From the NCBI GenBank assembly GCA_003990745.1, contig RBNI01000933.1, forward strand, positions 1 to 25,731: a stretch of DNA of 25,731 bases, given 5' to 3'. This document shows positions 1 through 9,786 of this stretch, piece by piece. Below the pieces are notes generated by a model that saw only the letters and a program-made list of their open reading frames with translations, was not told where the DNA came from and did not search any database. The DNA is from Jimgerdemannia flammicorona (Eukaryota > Mucoromycota > Endogonomycetes > Endogonales > Endogonaceae). Numbering within the stretch: position 1 is the stretch's first letter; each line of letters begins with the position of its first letter. A program made the position numbers and the translations under genes.

Positions 1-497
1 TTATAAAAAATATATTTTATTTCTTATAATTAAATTTAATTATATTATAAAATAAAATAAAAATACTTTATCTTTATTATATTATAATTAATAATATAAA
101 ATTAATAATATATAAACTAAATAATTAAGTTATAAATCTCAATAAAAATAAAAATAAATTAAATTAAAATAAATTATTAAAAAATATAATAAAATTTAGC
201 TATATTATATTATAAGTTAATAAATATATTCTTTATCTCTATTAATATATAAATTATATAATAAATTATATTTCAATTTAATTTAAATCTAACTTATTTA
301 GAGTACTAAATAAAAAAATAAAAATAAAAATTTATAATTAATTAAATATATAAAAATTAATAAGAATCTAATTAACTAATAATAGTATAATATTTTATTT
401 TATAATTAACTTTTTATTTGTAAATTTAATAAATAATATAAAAATACAGTTAGTGCTCAATAAATTGATTAAAAATATTTAATAATTCTTAGCTTAT

Positions 498-522
498 TAG
501 ATTTATCTGATAGATAAATCTA
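498..522. repeat. Perfect 11-bp inverted repeat, 3-nt loop
   Basis: The arms TAGATTTATCT (498-508) and AGATAAATCTA (512-522) are exact reverse complements around the loop GAT. The hairpin lies inside AT-rich DNA, where short palindromes arise easily, so function is uncertain. Confidence 0.7.
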
Positions 523-603
523 GTATAATAAAGTTGATATATTTTTATTAAAAAATTATATTTTATAGTTAGAAAAAAACATAAAAAACATAAATCAATC
601 TTA

Positions 604-650
604 ATTTGATTTAAATCAAATCAATCCCAATTTGATTTGATTCAAATCAA
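604..650. repeat. Two adjacent related palindromes at the AT-rich boundary
   Basis: Positions 604-621 form a perfect 18-bp palindrome (ATTTGATTTAAATCAAAT). Positions 632-650 form a second palindrome with 9-bp arms around a central T at 641. Both are built from the same TTGATTT/AAATCAA words and look like diverged copies of one unit. They sit at the change from AT-rich to normal DNA. Confidence 0.7.
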
Positions 651-687
651 TGGAAGCACATTTCCCGAAGACACAGTTATATAAACT

Positions 688-781
688 AAATAACTGTCGA
701 TCTAAACTATATTTTATGACATGAACTAGAATAGCTACAGATCCATAACATGGACTCAAATAGCTGTGGACATGAACTACA
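688..781. repeat. Short diverged direct repeats
   Basis: The words ACATGAACTAGAATAGCT (720-737) and ACATGGACTCAAATAGCT (748-765) match at 15 of 18 positions, and GACATGAACTAC recurs at about 770-781. This is a decayed short direct repeat with no coding potential. Confidence 0.45.
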
Positions 782-809
782 AACTGATTTTTATTTTCCT
801 GATGTAGGA

Positions 810-1320
810 GCGGGCTTTAGGTCGGGCTTTTTCAAGAACACCGATTTGACGTGACAGACGTTTTTGCTTATATCTCGGCGAAAAAATATCCGATCATGAC
901 GTTCTTGGGCTTGTTAGAAGGCCACGGTTCAGGGCTTTCCAAAGGTCTAAGAATGGCAAGATCGGGCATCATTTCGTCGAGATATGAGCCGGCCACTTTT
1001 AAAATGTTTCTGCCCTTGATTTAAAAGCCCGCTTTGTCCCTGACCTAAATAAAGTCCGCTCTCTCCGACCTAAAGCCCGCTGTCTCCGGCCAACTTAAAG
1101 CCCGCTATTTCCGACTTAAAACTCGCGATTGGCCATGCACGATGGTTCTGCGTATCTCAGTGAAAACACATCCAATATTAATGTCCTTAGACTTGTTGGA
1201 AAATCACGACTCAGGGCTTTCCAACAGGCCCAAGAACAGCATGATTGGATACCATTTCGCCAAAAACATCTGACATATCAAATCGCAAATTTATATCAGG
1301 GAAAGCGGGCCTGAAATCAC
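810..1320. repeat. Foldback repeat block: two hairpin elements plus inner tandem repeat
   Basis: Two related imperfect palindromes lie in direct orientation. In the first, 866-883 pairs with 972-989 at 16 of 18 positions, flanking an inner stem of 901-923 against 933-954. In the second, 1183-1202 pairs with 1218-1237 at 16 of 20 positions, flanked by an outer stem (ATCCAAT near 1170 against ATTGGAT near 1244). A 16-bp exact inverted repeat (810-825 against 1065-1080, GCGGGCTTTAGGTCGG and complement) frames the first element. Every mismatch in the two best stems is a transition. The block resembles a non-autonomous foldback or MITE-like element. There is no transposase, and the small ORF at 1129-1314 is just the second hairpin read as protein. 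Confidence 0.65.
1024..1130. repeat. Tandem repeat, about 21-27 bp unit, five copies
   Basis: The word AAAGCCCGCT or a variant recurs at 1024, 1051, 1072, 1097 and about 1118, separated by TCTCCGACCT-like spacers. The last copy is degenerate (AAAACTCGCG). The repeat links the two foldback copies and carries the complement of the GCGGGCTTTAGGTCGG word found at 810. Confidence 0.7.
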
Positions 1321-1517
1321 AGGCCAATAATGTAATGTACCTGAAATTATGGTGCGGGCCTAAGTAACTTTATAATCTGGCTTAAAGCCTTTATTGGTAT
1401 TGAAATGCAACCAAATTTGGCTACATTTCTTTTTTTGACTCAATTATTTGATACAAATAAGACTGCGAAAAGCTACATGTCTGGTCCTCGCTTTCGACTC
1501 CAACTCATCAAAACAAA

Positions 1518-3005
1518 ATGATAAACCCACAACTCGTACTACTGTCGCGAAAGCGCGCTATTCTTGTAGTCTTCGTCATGTTACAGTTGGCATTTTTCAT
1601 GCTTTACAAAATGATGACCACCCATGTCCAAGATGTCACTGAAGACGTGCCACTCCCCCTAAAACGCGGCCGGCTTTTTGTGAACACGACGAAACCCCTC
1701 CTCTACCCTAAGGCCCACAACCCGACGCCCTACAAGGACAAACCGCTCTGCCCGGACACGCGTTCGCACGCGGGCGTCTGGTCATTCCGCACGTACAACC
1801 CAGAGCCTGCCAACTCAACGTTTGCCACGAATATCCCGTACTGGGAGCCAGATCAGTGCCAGTATCACCCATTCACGCGTACCGAGGTCGGTCAGTGCCT
1901 GCTCGACCGGCACATCATTGTCTCCGGCGACTCGCTGCTTCGCAACATACTCACCACCATCCTGAGGCACATCATCCCCACCTTCGACTGGGGGGACGGT
2001 CTAATGCAGAAGGACCAGCGCGAGATAATCCACCTCCTGAACTACGAGACGAACGAGTTCATGGGGCACGTCGCTTTCCACTTCCTGTGGACTCCCAGCG
2101 TATGGAGCTTCGGCCCAAAGTGGATTGAAAGGGGTGGCGCCGACGTGAGCTGGCTCAGGCCCAAGGGCTCGTCCGACGAACCGGTCATCAAGGGTAATTG
2201 GCCTGGTGATGAAAGGGGGTCCATGCTGGCACCGACAGACGATGGGCAAACAGATCATAATTCCTCGCAATCGACGTCTGAGTTCGACCAATTCCCCATC
2301 TTTGATACTATAGCCTTGTCCATGGGTATATGGTAAGCTGCTTTTTCTTTTCAACATTTTGCTGAAGAAAACGTGGGGGTATTTGGTGAAGACGCGTGGA
2401 AATGAAAAAAAGGATGAATGGTTGATTTACATGTCTCTGGATTTCCTTTTTCTTCTTCCAGGGACATGAGCTTCTTTAATTTAGGCTTGAACCCCTTCCA
2501 TTTCCGTCTCACCGGTGCCCTTCACGACACCGTCGCCAATCTCCACTTCAAAAGCACACCCACCACATGGCCCAGGGCCAAGGTGTACTTCGCCGACCTG
2601 CACAAGCTCCACTCGGACCTGTGCACGAACGATGTCTTCACAAACTGCAACACGGACGTGCGGCAGCTTTGGTGGCGCGAGGCACAGCGCAAGTCGCGCG
2701 TCTGCCTGCCGCACTGCTTCGGCAGCACGGACCACATTGAGGTGCTGGACAACTACGACATGACCAACACCGAATACGCGCGAACCCAGACACCGGATGG
2801 CATCCACTATGAACAACCTGTCAATTTCCTGCAGTCTATGGTCTGGCTCAACGGCCTGTGCCACGACTGGCTGCGGGATAAGAGCGGTTTGTACGAGGAA
2901 CGTAAAGGGCCCATCCAAGTAGAGTTGGACGCGAAGGACTCGTGTCTTGGGATGGAAGCGGATGAAGTCGCTGTTATGGGCCGTTGCCCCAAGATGTCAA
3001 TCTGA
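1518..3005 (+). CDS. PMR5/Cas1p-type SGNH acyl-esterase, membrane-anchored
   Basis: The protein has 452 residues from two exons, 1518-2332 and 2462-3005. The intron 2333-2461 (GTAAGC to TTCCAG) splits a Trp codon. A short basic N-terminus is followed by one hydrophobic segment (about residues 13-31), which suggests a type II anchor with the rest in the Golgi or secretory lumen. The luminal part has the esterase hallmarks in order: Cys78, GVW (86-88), W109 with C114, C127, the GDS nucleophile motif (S139), and near the end the D384-G-I-H387 catalytic pair followed by a conserved Cys. Family members O-acetylate or modify cell-wall and capsule polysaccharides (plant PMR5/TBL proteins, fungal Cas1p). 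The start precedes the anchor directly. The exact substrate is unknown. The 3' end converges on the RCHY1-like gene. Confidence 0.8.
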
Positions 3006-3371
3006 ATAGTTTTATTTTTTATTAAACTGTAATATATAATACCTTGATTGCCTTGATCGGGGACTAGATAGTCTCCCCTTAATTGACTAAATTGCTTGTT
3101 GGCTGGCACCATACAAGCTATCTTGTTTGGTATGGTGGCTAATGGCGCTCATTGCCAAGTGAATGAATGAATGCAAATTTGCAACTTTTATGACAGTGCC
3201 ATTATCAAATACCACGACCTCATCAGACCCAAAACGCCTATAAATAAATTCATTCGTAAGAACCTTTGATTATTCGTCTACATGCACAAAATAGATGATT
3301 CACCCAGCTATGAACTCGCACAGAACACGAATTGTAATCATTGCACGCATTGTAGATAACGGACCGTACGA
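3006..3371. other. Convergent intergenic gap
   Basis: This is the shared 3' region of two convergent genes. It is AT-leaning, with TATTAAA and ATAAATAAAT words that could serve polyadenylation. I see no gene or repeat in it. Confidence 0.5.
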
Positions 3372-5630
3372 CTACTCCCTTGGCTCCTGTTCACCGCCAC
3401 CCTGAGCATCTCCATTCGCACTCCTAGCCATTAGCGACTGGAAGAAGTCAACTAGCGCTGTTGGCGATGTCAACCCCGATGCAGATGACGACGGTGAGGG
3501 CAATGCTTCTGTGGTGACAGCTTGAGGAGCAGCGGAACCCTCGCCGCGAGCTTGCCGCTCAGTCATTGCCTGGAAGAAGTTTTGCAGCACAATATTTTCC
3601 TGCGGTGTGAAAGTAGATTCCGCCGCGGCAGGCTGCACCGGGGGCGGGGTAAAGGTCGTCGCTGTCGCCAACGCTGCTGGTGACGCCTGAGCAGTAGAAC
3701 TAGGCCCGGCCGTGGTCGGCAGGCTTGCGGTGACTCCGGTCCTGCCGACCTGACCTGCTAGCAGCCCAGGCACGGGCCCCGCTGAGTTGGCGTTGGACGC
3801 GGCGGTGGCAGCGGCCAGATTGGCGACGCTCTGGCCGCTGGATTCCTGAATCGTCTGCAAGACGGTAGTGTTATAGGACATGCAGTGCTGGCACTTGTGG
3901 TACAAAAAGTGGTACTTGGCATGTGATTTCTTCTCGCAGTCGTTGCAGAGGATGTGCGATACGAAGTCATCGTACTCAGGCGGCATCCGCTGCTGCTCCA
4001 TAACACGGTCGATCCGATCAAAATAGGTGTTCATAGGCCAGAGGGATTTAAGGCAGGTGGGGCATTGGTACGAGGTTTCGATGTATTGGTTGTGGCATGT
4101 CTGGTGAATACAGTGACCACAGCGCTGCAGAATGACAAAGGAATTTTGTGGGAAGGATTGATATGCTGATTTAAATAGATATCTCGAAATATTATACCAC
4201 CAATTATCACAGATGGCCTCGAGCATGTTGACTTGGATTGTAACGTCCTGCCAAAAATAAAATAAAATAAAAAATAAAAATACATACCATAAATATCACC
4301 ACCGTCGTGCTCGTAAACATGTACTCCCCGCAAATCGGGCAATCGCATTCGAGGTTCCGTTCGATGCATCGATGCTTATCCTTAAGCGACATGTTCATGC
4401 ACACGTTGCACTTGGTGCAATGGAAGTAATCCTGCCCGAGCCCCTTACCGATCCGGCAGATGCCGCACTGGTCGCAGTGATAGATGTTCTTGGACGCGTC
4501 GTCGTCCCACAACTTACACTTGTCACAATAGTAGCGCGCGAGCTGCTTTTTGCACAAAGAGTTGCAGCAAATTTGGGCGGCGGGTTGGACTGTCTTGCAG
4601 TGCGTGCACATCATCGTCTTGGTTTCATGGCTGGAGAGGGGAGAGAGTGTTGTGAGTTGACCGATTAGATTAGAGTGTATCAGAAGTTTCAGCAACGATC
4701 GTCTCCACATGGACACAGTGGTCGAAGTAAGTAATCACCGTATGATGCTATGATCTGAGATGTCATCATGGCAGAAGCGGCACGAAAACCACTTCCCGCA
4801 GCAATTAGCCTTCAACTTAGTACCACGTTGGTAATGGCTGCACCCCATAATGCCCCGAGCTTCGTTCTGATGATTAAATGTGGTTTGTAAGTGTTTTTGC
4901 ACAAGGCTGACCAACGTAAATTGAAAGACAATAACTGTCATAGTCAACCAATATCGGAATCTCACATTATACGTTATCCTCAAATCTTCTTCTGTTAGCT
5001 CGTTCATGTCGGCGTCAGGCTCAAATCTTTCCTTGCCGTTCTTCGAGGACGACGAAGATCCCAGTTTTCTACCAGAGTAGCCGGAAGTCATCAATTCCTT
5101 GAAGGAATGAAGCAAAATATTTCGTATTGATAGTTGAGAACGAGAAAAACGTCGTGGTTCAGGCATAATTCGAGATCAAAAGATACGACAGTCGTTGTCG
5201 AAAGCAATAAGCACATATAGTTCAAACTTGCAACACATACCTGAATACGTCTAGCCCTGTCCTTTGCGTCCAAACCCACCTCCTGCTGGATAGCCAGAAT
5301 TTTCTTCCGCAAATCAACCTCATCCACTTTGGGAACGACCTTCGCCGCCGGCTTCAGTGGCGTAGTTGTTCGTCGTTCGACTCCGAGCGGCCCATTGGAC
5401 GCCTCAACAGGTGGTCCGACAGGCGCGGTTCCGTTCTGGTCCACCTCTTCCGCCACATCCTCTTCTTCTTCCCCTTCCTCATCGTCCTCGTCGTCAACGT
5501 CCTCATCGCCGTCCTCGTCATCGATATCCCACCACTCGTCATCGTCAGGCCCGAAGTCAGGCTCGGGACGGGTGCTGGCAGTAGCGGTGGTGTTGGCGGT
5601 AGTGGTTGGGGGTTGAGGGTCTGCAGACAT
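3372..5630 (-). CDS. RCHY1: RCHY1/Pirh2-like E3 ubiquitin ligase (CHY, CTCHY, RING-H2)
   Basis: Five exons (5630-5241, 5097-4966, 4866-4739, 4630-4288, 4124-3372) encode 581 residues. Human RCHY1 has about 260, so both ends are extended. Residues 1-110 are acidic and low in complexity, with a Glu/Asp run. RRIQ-ELMTSGY spans exon 1/2, a motif I recall preceding the zinc domain in fungal homologues. The CHY zinc finger begins at C183 (GCSHYQRG), followed by CHDD, CTCHY (YYCDKC, HCDQCGICRIG, FHCTKCNVC) and a RING-H2: C314-x2-C317-x15-C333-x-H335-x2-H338-x2-C341-x10-C352-x2-C355, the same spacing as in RCHY1. A CNDC...CQHC zinc ribbon follows. The remaining tail of about 150 residues is Ala/Ser/Thr/Pro rich. 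The protein should transfer ubiquitin to substrates (p53 in mammals, unknown here). Intron 1 ends in AAG rather than CAG/TAG. The gene is divergent from TRP4. Confidence 0.92.
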
Positions 5631-6540
5631 TGTGTGTGTGTTGGGAGGGCAGGAGCGGAGAGCGGCGGCCGGCTGTAAAGGGAATTGTGATAACTGTTCG
5701 TGACTACTCCATTAATGCATGATGTCATCTCTCACATTACATCTTCTCATACCTTTCTCCTGCCTCCCTCACCTCCCTCAACTGTCCTAATAAAATCCCT
5801 TAGTTCTCTGTGCCTCACATCTAAGCTTTAACTGGTCCCTATCACACACCAAAGGCCATTTCGTGTCATTTCTTCCATAGCCTTGATATAATTGCCAATA
5901 GCAAGAAAAGCATACCTCTGCAGCACCATTTTCCTCGTGTGTAGCATTGACGCTTCGGACATATCTCGAAATAAATAAATAAATAAATAATATTCTCACA
6001 CGACAAGTTGGGCATTTCGTGATTCGTGATGATAAAGCAGCAGTGGCGGAACGATTGCAACCTAATATCAAGCGCACCATGAATGAAAATAGGGGGTCAT
6101 CGAACTTGATACCCGACGGGTATGCAAAGATACGTAACAGTGGTGCAATGTATCATTAATCAGGCTCCCAGGTTCGCTTGAGTTCGGGGCATGCCCGCCC
6201 ACCCATGCTGCTGTGTACAATGTTGGCGACGTTTTTTTGAACGGCAGCGTACGAATGGTGGAGTCCATTACAAGTGGAGGAGGGGTTTTTCAAGATCAGA
6301 GTTTTCCCTCAGCATCCATGAACTGTCGGATTATCATCCATTCGTGACTGGTTCCTGGCGCGACAACCTGTAAGCCACCGATAACCTCCTTTTCTTTGCT
6401 TCTTGTCCCTGAACTACACAAGGTAACCATACACCCATACAATTTTCTTGTCATTATCAACACTCCAAGTGGAGCAGACAACTACAACCTGCGCATCCAC
6501 TTTCACTCCTACCCTAGACCCAACACCACTGCCACGAAAC
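5631..6540. promoter_or_regulatory. Divergent promoter region (RCHY1-like / TRP4)
   Basis: About 0.9 kb separate the two start codons. The region contains a short TG repeat just before the RCHY1-like start (5632-5640), a CRE-like TGATGTCA at 5720-5727, a tetranucleotide AAAT repeat at 5969-5990, and a possible RING gene relic described separately. An in-frame ATG at 6448 would lengthen TRP4 by 31 residues of low-complexity Thr-rich sequence. I favour 6541, where similarity to the family begins. Confidence 0.5.
5787..6140 (-). pseudogene. Possible decayed RING fragment of a Rad5/SHPRH-type helicase-ligase
   Basis: On the minus strand a stretch of frame without stops encodes SSRITKCPTCRVR (CPTCR near 6014-6000). 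After an AAAT microsatellite it continues as YVRSVNATHEENGAAE and then GYGRNDTKWPLV and RDQLKLR. The order, a RING second half (CPxCR), a variable acidic stretch, then a GSYGTKV..LV..LLKL-like helix, resembles the RING-to-helicase junction of SHPRH/Irc20-like proteins. The first RING cysteines and the downstream helicase motifs are absent, and the frame is interrupted. It is read as a relic; chance resemblance cannot be excluded. Confidence 0.25.
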
Positions 6541-7927
6541 ATGTCAGACCATTCTTCCGAACCGCAGATCAGATCGATCCTCAAAACACTTATCATGCAC
6601 CCTCATAACTTTACCGCCGAGCAAGCGCACCAGGCCCTCCATGAGATTATGAGCGGCCTCGCTACTCCCGCCCAGATCTCCGCTTTCCTTGTTGCCTGTC
6701 GTCTGCACCGCAAGGACGCGGACCCTGTCATCATCGCCTCGTGCGGGAAGGTCATGCAGGAGCACGCCGTTCATGTCCACTTCCATGATCAAGCGCTGGC
6801 GGAAGAGATTGTGGACATTGTGGGCACAGGCGGGGACGGCCATAATACATTCAACGTATCGACAACTGCCGCCATTGTGGCGGCCGGGGCTGGGTGCAAG
6901 GTGGCCAAGGTGAGATCCGCGTATTGTATAATATAGGACATATGGGGCGCTGCCGTTATGACGCCACACAAGATCCCTAACCTCCCTCTCCAAAAATATG
7001 TATATCGTATCCAATCCTACCAGCACGGCAACCGCGCCTCCTCCTCGTCCTCAGGCTCGGCCGACTTTCTCGAATCCTACGGCTGCGCCCTCACGAACGT
7101 CACCTCGGATCTCGTGCCGGGCATGATTGCCGAACATAATTTCTGTTTCCTCTTCGCGGAGAAGTACCACCCGGCCATGAAGAATGCCTCGAAGCCGCGT
7201 CGCGAGATCGGTGTTCCGACCATCTTCAACATCCTGGGTCCGATGAGCAACCCGGCGAAGCCGAAGCGGAGCGTCGTTGGCGTGCATTCGAAGTGGGTGG
7301 GCGAGTTTATGATCGAGGCGTTGAAACTGTCGGGAGCAAAGAGGGCCATGGTGGTGTGTGGAGCCGAGGGTTTGGATGAGGTAAGTGTTGATTTTATTAT
7401 TCCATTGATGGCATGAAGAGAGGACTTCATTCCTGTGTTTGATACATGCATACATACAATTCATTTCAGATAAGTCCTGCTGGCGAGACCTTTGTAAGTA
7501 TTACATTATGGGCATAAGCACGGCGCGACCAGAATGAGTTTGCATTGTTAAATCCCTATTAATAACCTATCTCTCTTCCTTCCCCACCCCTCCGTAGACC
7601 TGGACGCTCTCTGAGGATGGCCAAATTACATTCACGGCCATCCACCCCACGCACGACTTCGGGCTCCAAACCCACACCCTTGACTCGGTTCGCGGCGGCG
7701 GCCCCGCAGACAACGTCCAGACGCTGGAACGCCTCCTAGCAAACGAATTGCCCGAGAACAACCCCATCCTGGATTTTGTACTGCTCAACGCGGCGGCAGT
7801 GTTGGTCGTGGCGAAGAAGGCCCAGACATTCAAGGAGGGAGTAGAGATCGCGAGGGCAGCAATCATTGACGGGAGAGCCAAGGCGGCGTTGGAAGGGTTT
7901 AAGAATGATACGCAGGCGCGGAACTAA
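6541..7927 (+). CDS. TRP4: Anthranilate phosphoribosyltransferase
   Basis: Four exons (6541-6909, 7024-7380, 7470-7493, 7598-7927) encode 359 residues, a usual length for the enzyme. It joins anthranilate and PRPP to give phosphoribosylanthranilate, the second step of tryptophan synthesis, in the cytosol. Visible motifs: an N-terminal helical domain (ILKTLI, LMxG-like [15 protein letters not shown]), the glycine-rich PRPP loop GTGGDG (95-100), NVSTTAA (105-111), KHGNRA across the exon 1/2 junction (123-128) with GSADFLE after it, and NILGPMSNP. Exon 3 is only 24 nt (ISPAGETF) and is needed to keep the conserved EISPAGET-W reading. All introns are phase 0. The protein is monofunctional, without fusion to TrpC, TrpF or TrpG. 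An AATAAA follows the stop at about 7990. Confidence 0.95.
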
Positions 7928-8043
7928 GAAAGCGGTTTTGTTTTTCGAAATGGAGTCACCAATTGTTGGGGGTGACAAACATTCTTTAAAAATAAAACTG
8001 GTCTGAAAATTAGTGTTTCAATGGATACTGGATTTGGAGGTGG

Positions 8044-8051
8044 TGACGTCA
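8044..8051. promoter_or_regulatory. Perfect CRE palindrome upstream of the 8124 gene
   Basis: TGACGTCA, the full ATF/CREB-type site, ends 73 bases before the predicted start codon at 8124. A second perfect copy lies 70 bases before the start of the gene at 25102. Binding is inferred from the motif only. Confidence 0.45.
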
Positions 8052-8123
8052 TTAAGCACTACTGCTGATATAATAATTAGCTCAGCCGCCACAACCTAGC
8101 ACCCCTCCTCTCTCTCTCCCCCA

Positions 8124-9458
8124 ATGCTCCACTCTTCGCTTCTCACCAAGACCAACCGCAACACCTTGCTCATTGAGGAGTGAGTCCTGCTCTCGCCACA
8201 ATATGACCTCCGTGCTTGCTCCTTATTGACAAACCCGGGCGTGTTTGCTTACCGGAACTTCCATGGTATCAACCAAGCCTCAACTCACAATTATCCACGC
8301 TCGCGGTGGCGAATGCTGAAGCCGACCATAGGCTATACGAGTGGCGCGAGAAGATTACAAGCCTGAGGTATGCTGTCCATTTCGTTCATGTGCAGGAGAT
8401 TCTTACCGCGGTTTGCTTCTCAATTTTGCCTATTGTCGCCTCCGATCCTTCATATAATCTTAGTAGTCACATTGAACGCAATGTGGACGCGACACGCTCA
8501 TCAATGCTAGATTGGGTGGATAAGTTGATCCACCTGTTGCGAGAGCACAAGACACCAGCGCCATCACGTGACACAGATGCATCAATTGGGGACGAACCCA
8601 ATATCATGGAGAAAGTCGGGAAGAGTGAGTTTTGGGATTTTGACTTTATGTCAGAATGTAGCTACTAGTCGCGGCCTTTAAGCCGATGGGCTCGGGATGT
8701 TGAATACCAATGCTTAACGCTCACAATAACTATCAATTTGCCTATTGGTTCTATCAAACAAGTAACTCGATCACTTGCTCTATCTTTGTCTTGTCAGTGC
8801 AATCTTCAATCCAAAGTCTATGCAACATCACTCAACCCCAAGGCTTGAAAGGTTACTACACTACTCATCACCTCCAGTCCTTTGTATCTTTTATATTTAT
8901 TCCATTTATGACGCCTCTTGTTGAACTCCCGCTAACGCTTGCGAACAGGCAGTGTGAGGCCCATCCTACATGGCGTCTCTTTCTTCATTCCACCGAATCC
9001 TCGCTCTCTATCCACACCCAATAGTTCCCGCGCCGATGATACAGCTCCCGATCACTTTGCCATGCGAGAACAAAACAGGCCTGATATCCTCGGAGCGCTG
9101 CAAACAGATGGAGATCCAAATACTGCATCGAATGCGTGAGTTGGCCCAAAGAGAAATTGGTTTCGATCGACGGGATAACTTCGATGCAATTGGTTCGATG
9201 CTACGGAGCTTTGTTAACGTTGTTGTCATATTTACGTATATTGACGACCCAGCGATCTCCAACGCCTTCTCTTGGGCTACATTCGCGACAATGACCGACA
9301 GCTTGGTGTGCTGAAGAAGGCAATTGAGAGGGCTAGAAAGCATGTAACACATCCTTATGCTGTCCGAAGAGGCTTGTGGCTATCTATCTCACAATGTCAC
9401 TTACTGACCCATCGTATATCTATGTTATAGGCGTGCGGACGAGTGCGATTTAGTGTAG
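8124..9458 (+). CDS. Unrecognised helical protein, six exons
   Basis: Splicing six exons (8124-8179, 8278-8367, 8464-8624, 8949-9135, 9253-9339, 9431-9458) gives one continuous frame of 202 residues. Donors are strong (GTGAGT at 8180, 8625 and 9136; GTATGC at 8368) and all phases agree. The N-terminal half looks helical (LNSQLSTLAVANAEADHRLYEW and following), the middle is Pro/Ser/Asp rich, and the C-terminal third is again helical (DLQRLLLGYIRDNDRQLG then KKAIERARK). Intron 1 ends in AAG. The acceptor of intron 2 is a TAGTAG tandem site. The end is uncertain: a GC donor at 9340 gives the ending RADECDLV, while a GT donor at 9344 gives a different tail with stop near 9490. Intron 3 (324 bp) is long for this window and may hide another exon. 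No family was recognised; a kinetochore or complex-assembly role is possible but unsupported. Upstream is a perfect CRE. Confidence 0.6.
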
Positions 9459-9786
9459 CAAGAGCCACAACCATGGCCACTTGTGAATGATGAGCCACGG
9501 TTTGGCTGCGGTTGCGGTTGCGTTATTCGCTTGGGGAGAAATAGGGCTCTGACATTATCAAAGGTGTTGATGGGAAAAAGCAAGCGATTTGCGGTCTTCA
9601 AATACCCTTTGCATGTAATCACTCTTTCTCTTAGTCTGCCCGAACCAACTTTGTAAATGTATAATTAGAAAGTGTGACTAGGAATTCTTTAATTGGTTGC
9701 CATGGTGTTTGACCCAAAACATCGAAACTAGTCACAACATTCCCACATTCATTTCGTTTGCTCTCTTGTTCCAAAAATACTACACC
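9459..9786. other. Intergenic gap before the carrier gene
   Basis: The gap contains a short GCGGTT tandem (about 9511-9523) and otherwise nothing that I can assign. It serves as the 3' end of the unrecognised gene and the promoter of the mitochondrial carrier. Confidence 0.4.

Larger units (their letters stand above)
1..660. other. AT-rich, CpG-free flanking DNA (left)
   Basis: The segment is almost only A and T, with long A/T runs and no open reading frame of note. I find no CG dinucleotide from 1 to 665; the first is in the cccgaag at 664-670, and composition changes abruptly there. Such segments are typical of decayed repeat DNA in fungi where cytosines have been lost by deamination (RIP or methylation-driven). 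The mechanism is inferred. No transposon protein can be recognised. Confidence 0.8.

Noticed and set aside
1129..1314. 61-codon ORF on the plus strand
   Set aside because: It coincides with the second foldback element and its stem, has no start context and no recognisable family.
4125..4226. In-frame extension (CDNWWYNI and following) before the second half of the RING
   Set aside because: Splicing from 4288 to 4124 restores the exact RING-H2 spacing of RCHY1, so this stretch is intronic.
5329..5616. Ser/Pro-rich plus-strand ORFs opposite the RCHY1-like N-terminus
   Set aside because: They are reverse-strand shadows of the Glu/Asp-coding run of exon 1.
6448..6540. Upstream in-frame ATG of TRP4
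   Set aside because: It adds 31 low-complexity residues not expected for this cytosolic enzyme; kept only as an alternative start.
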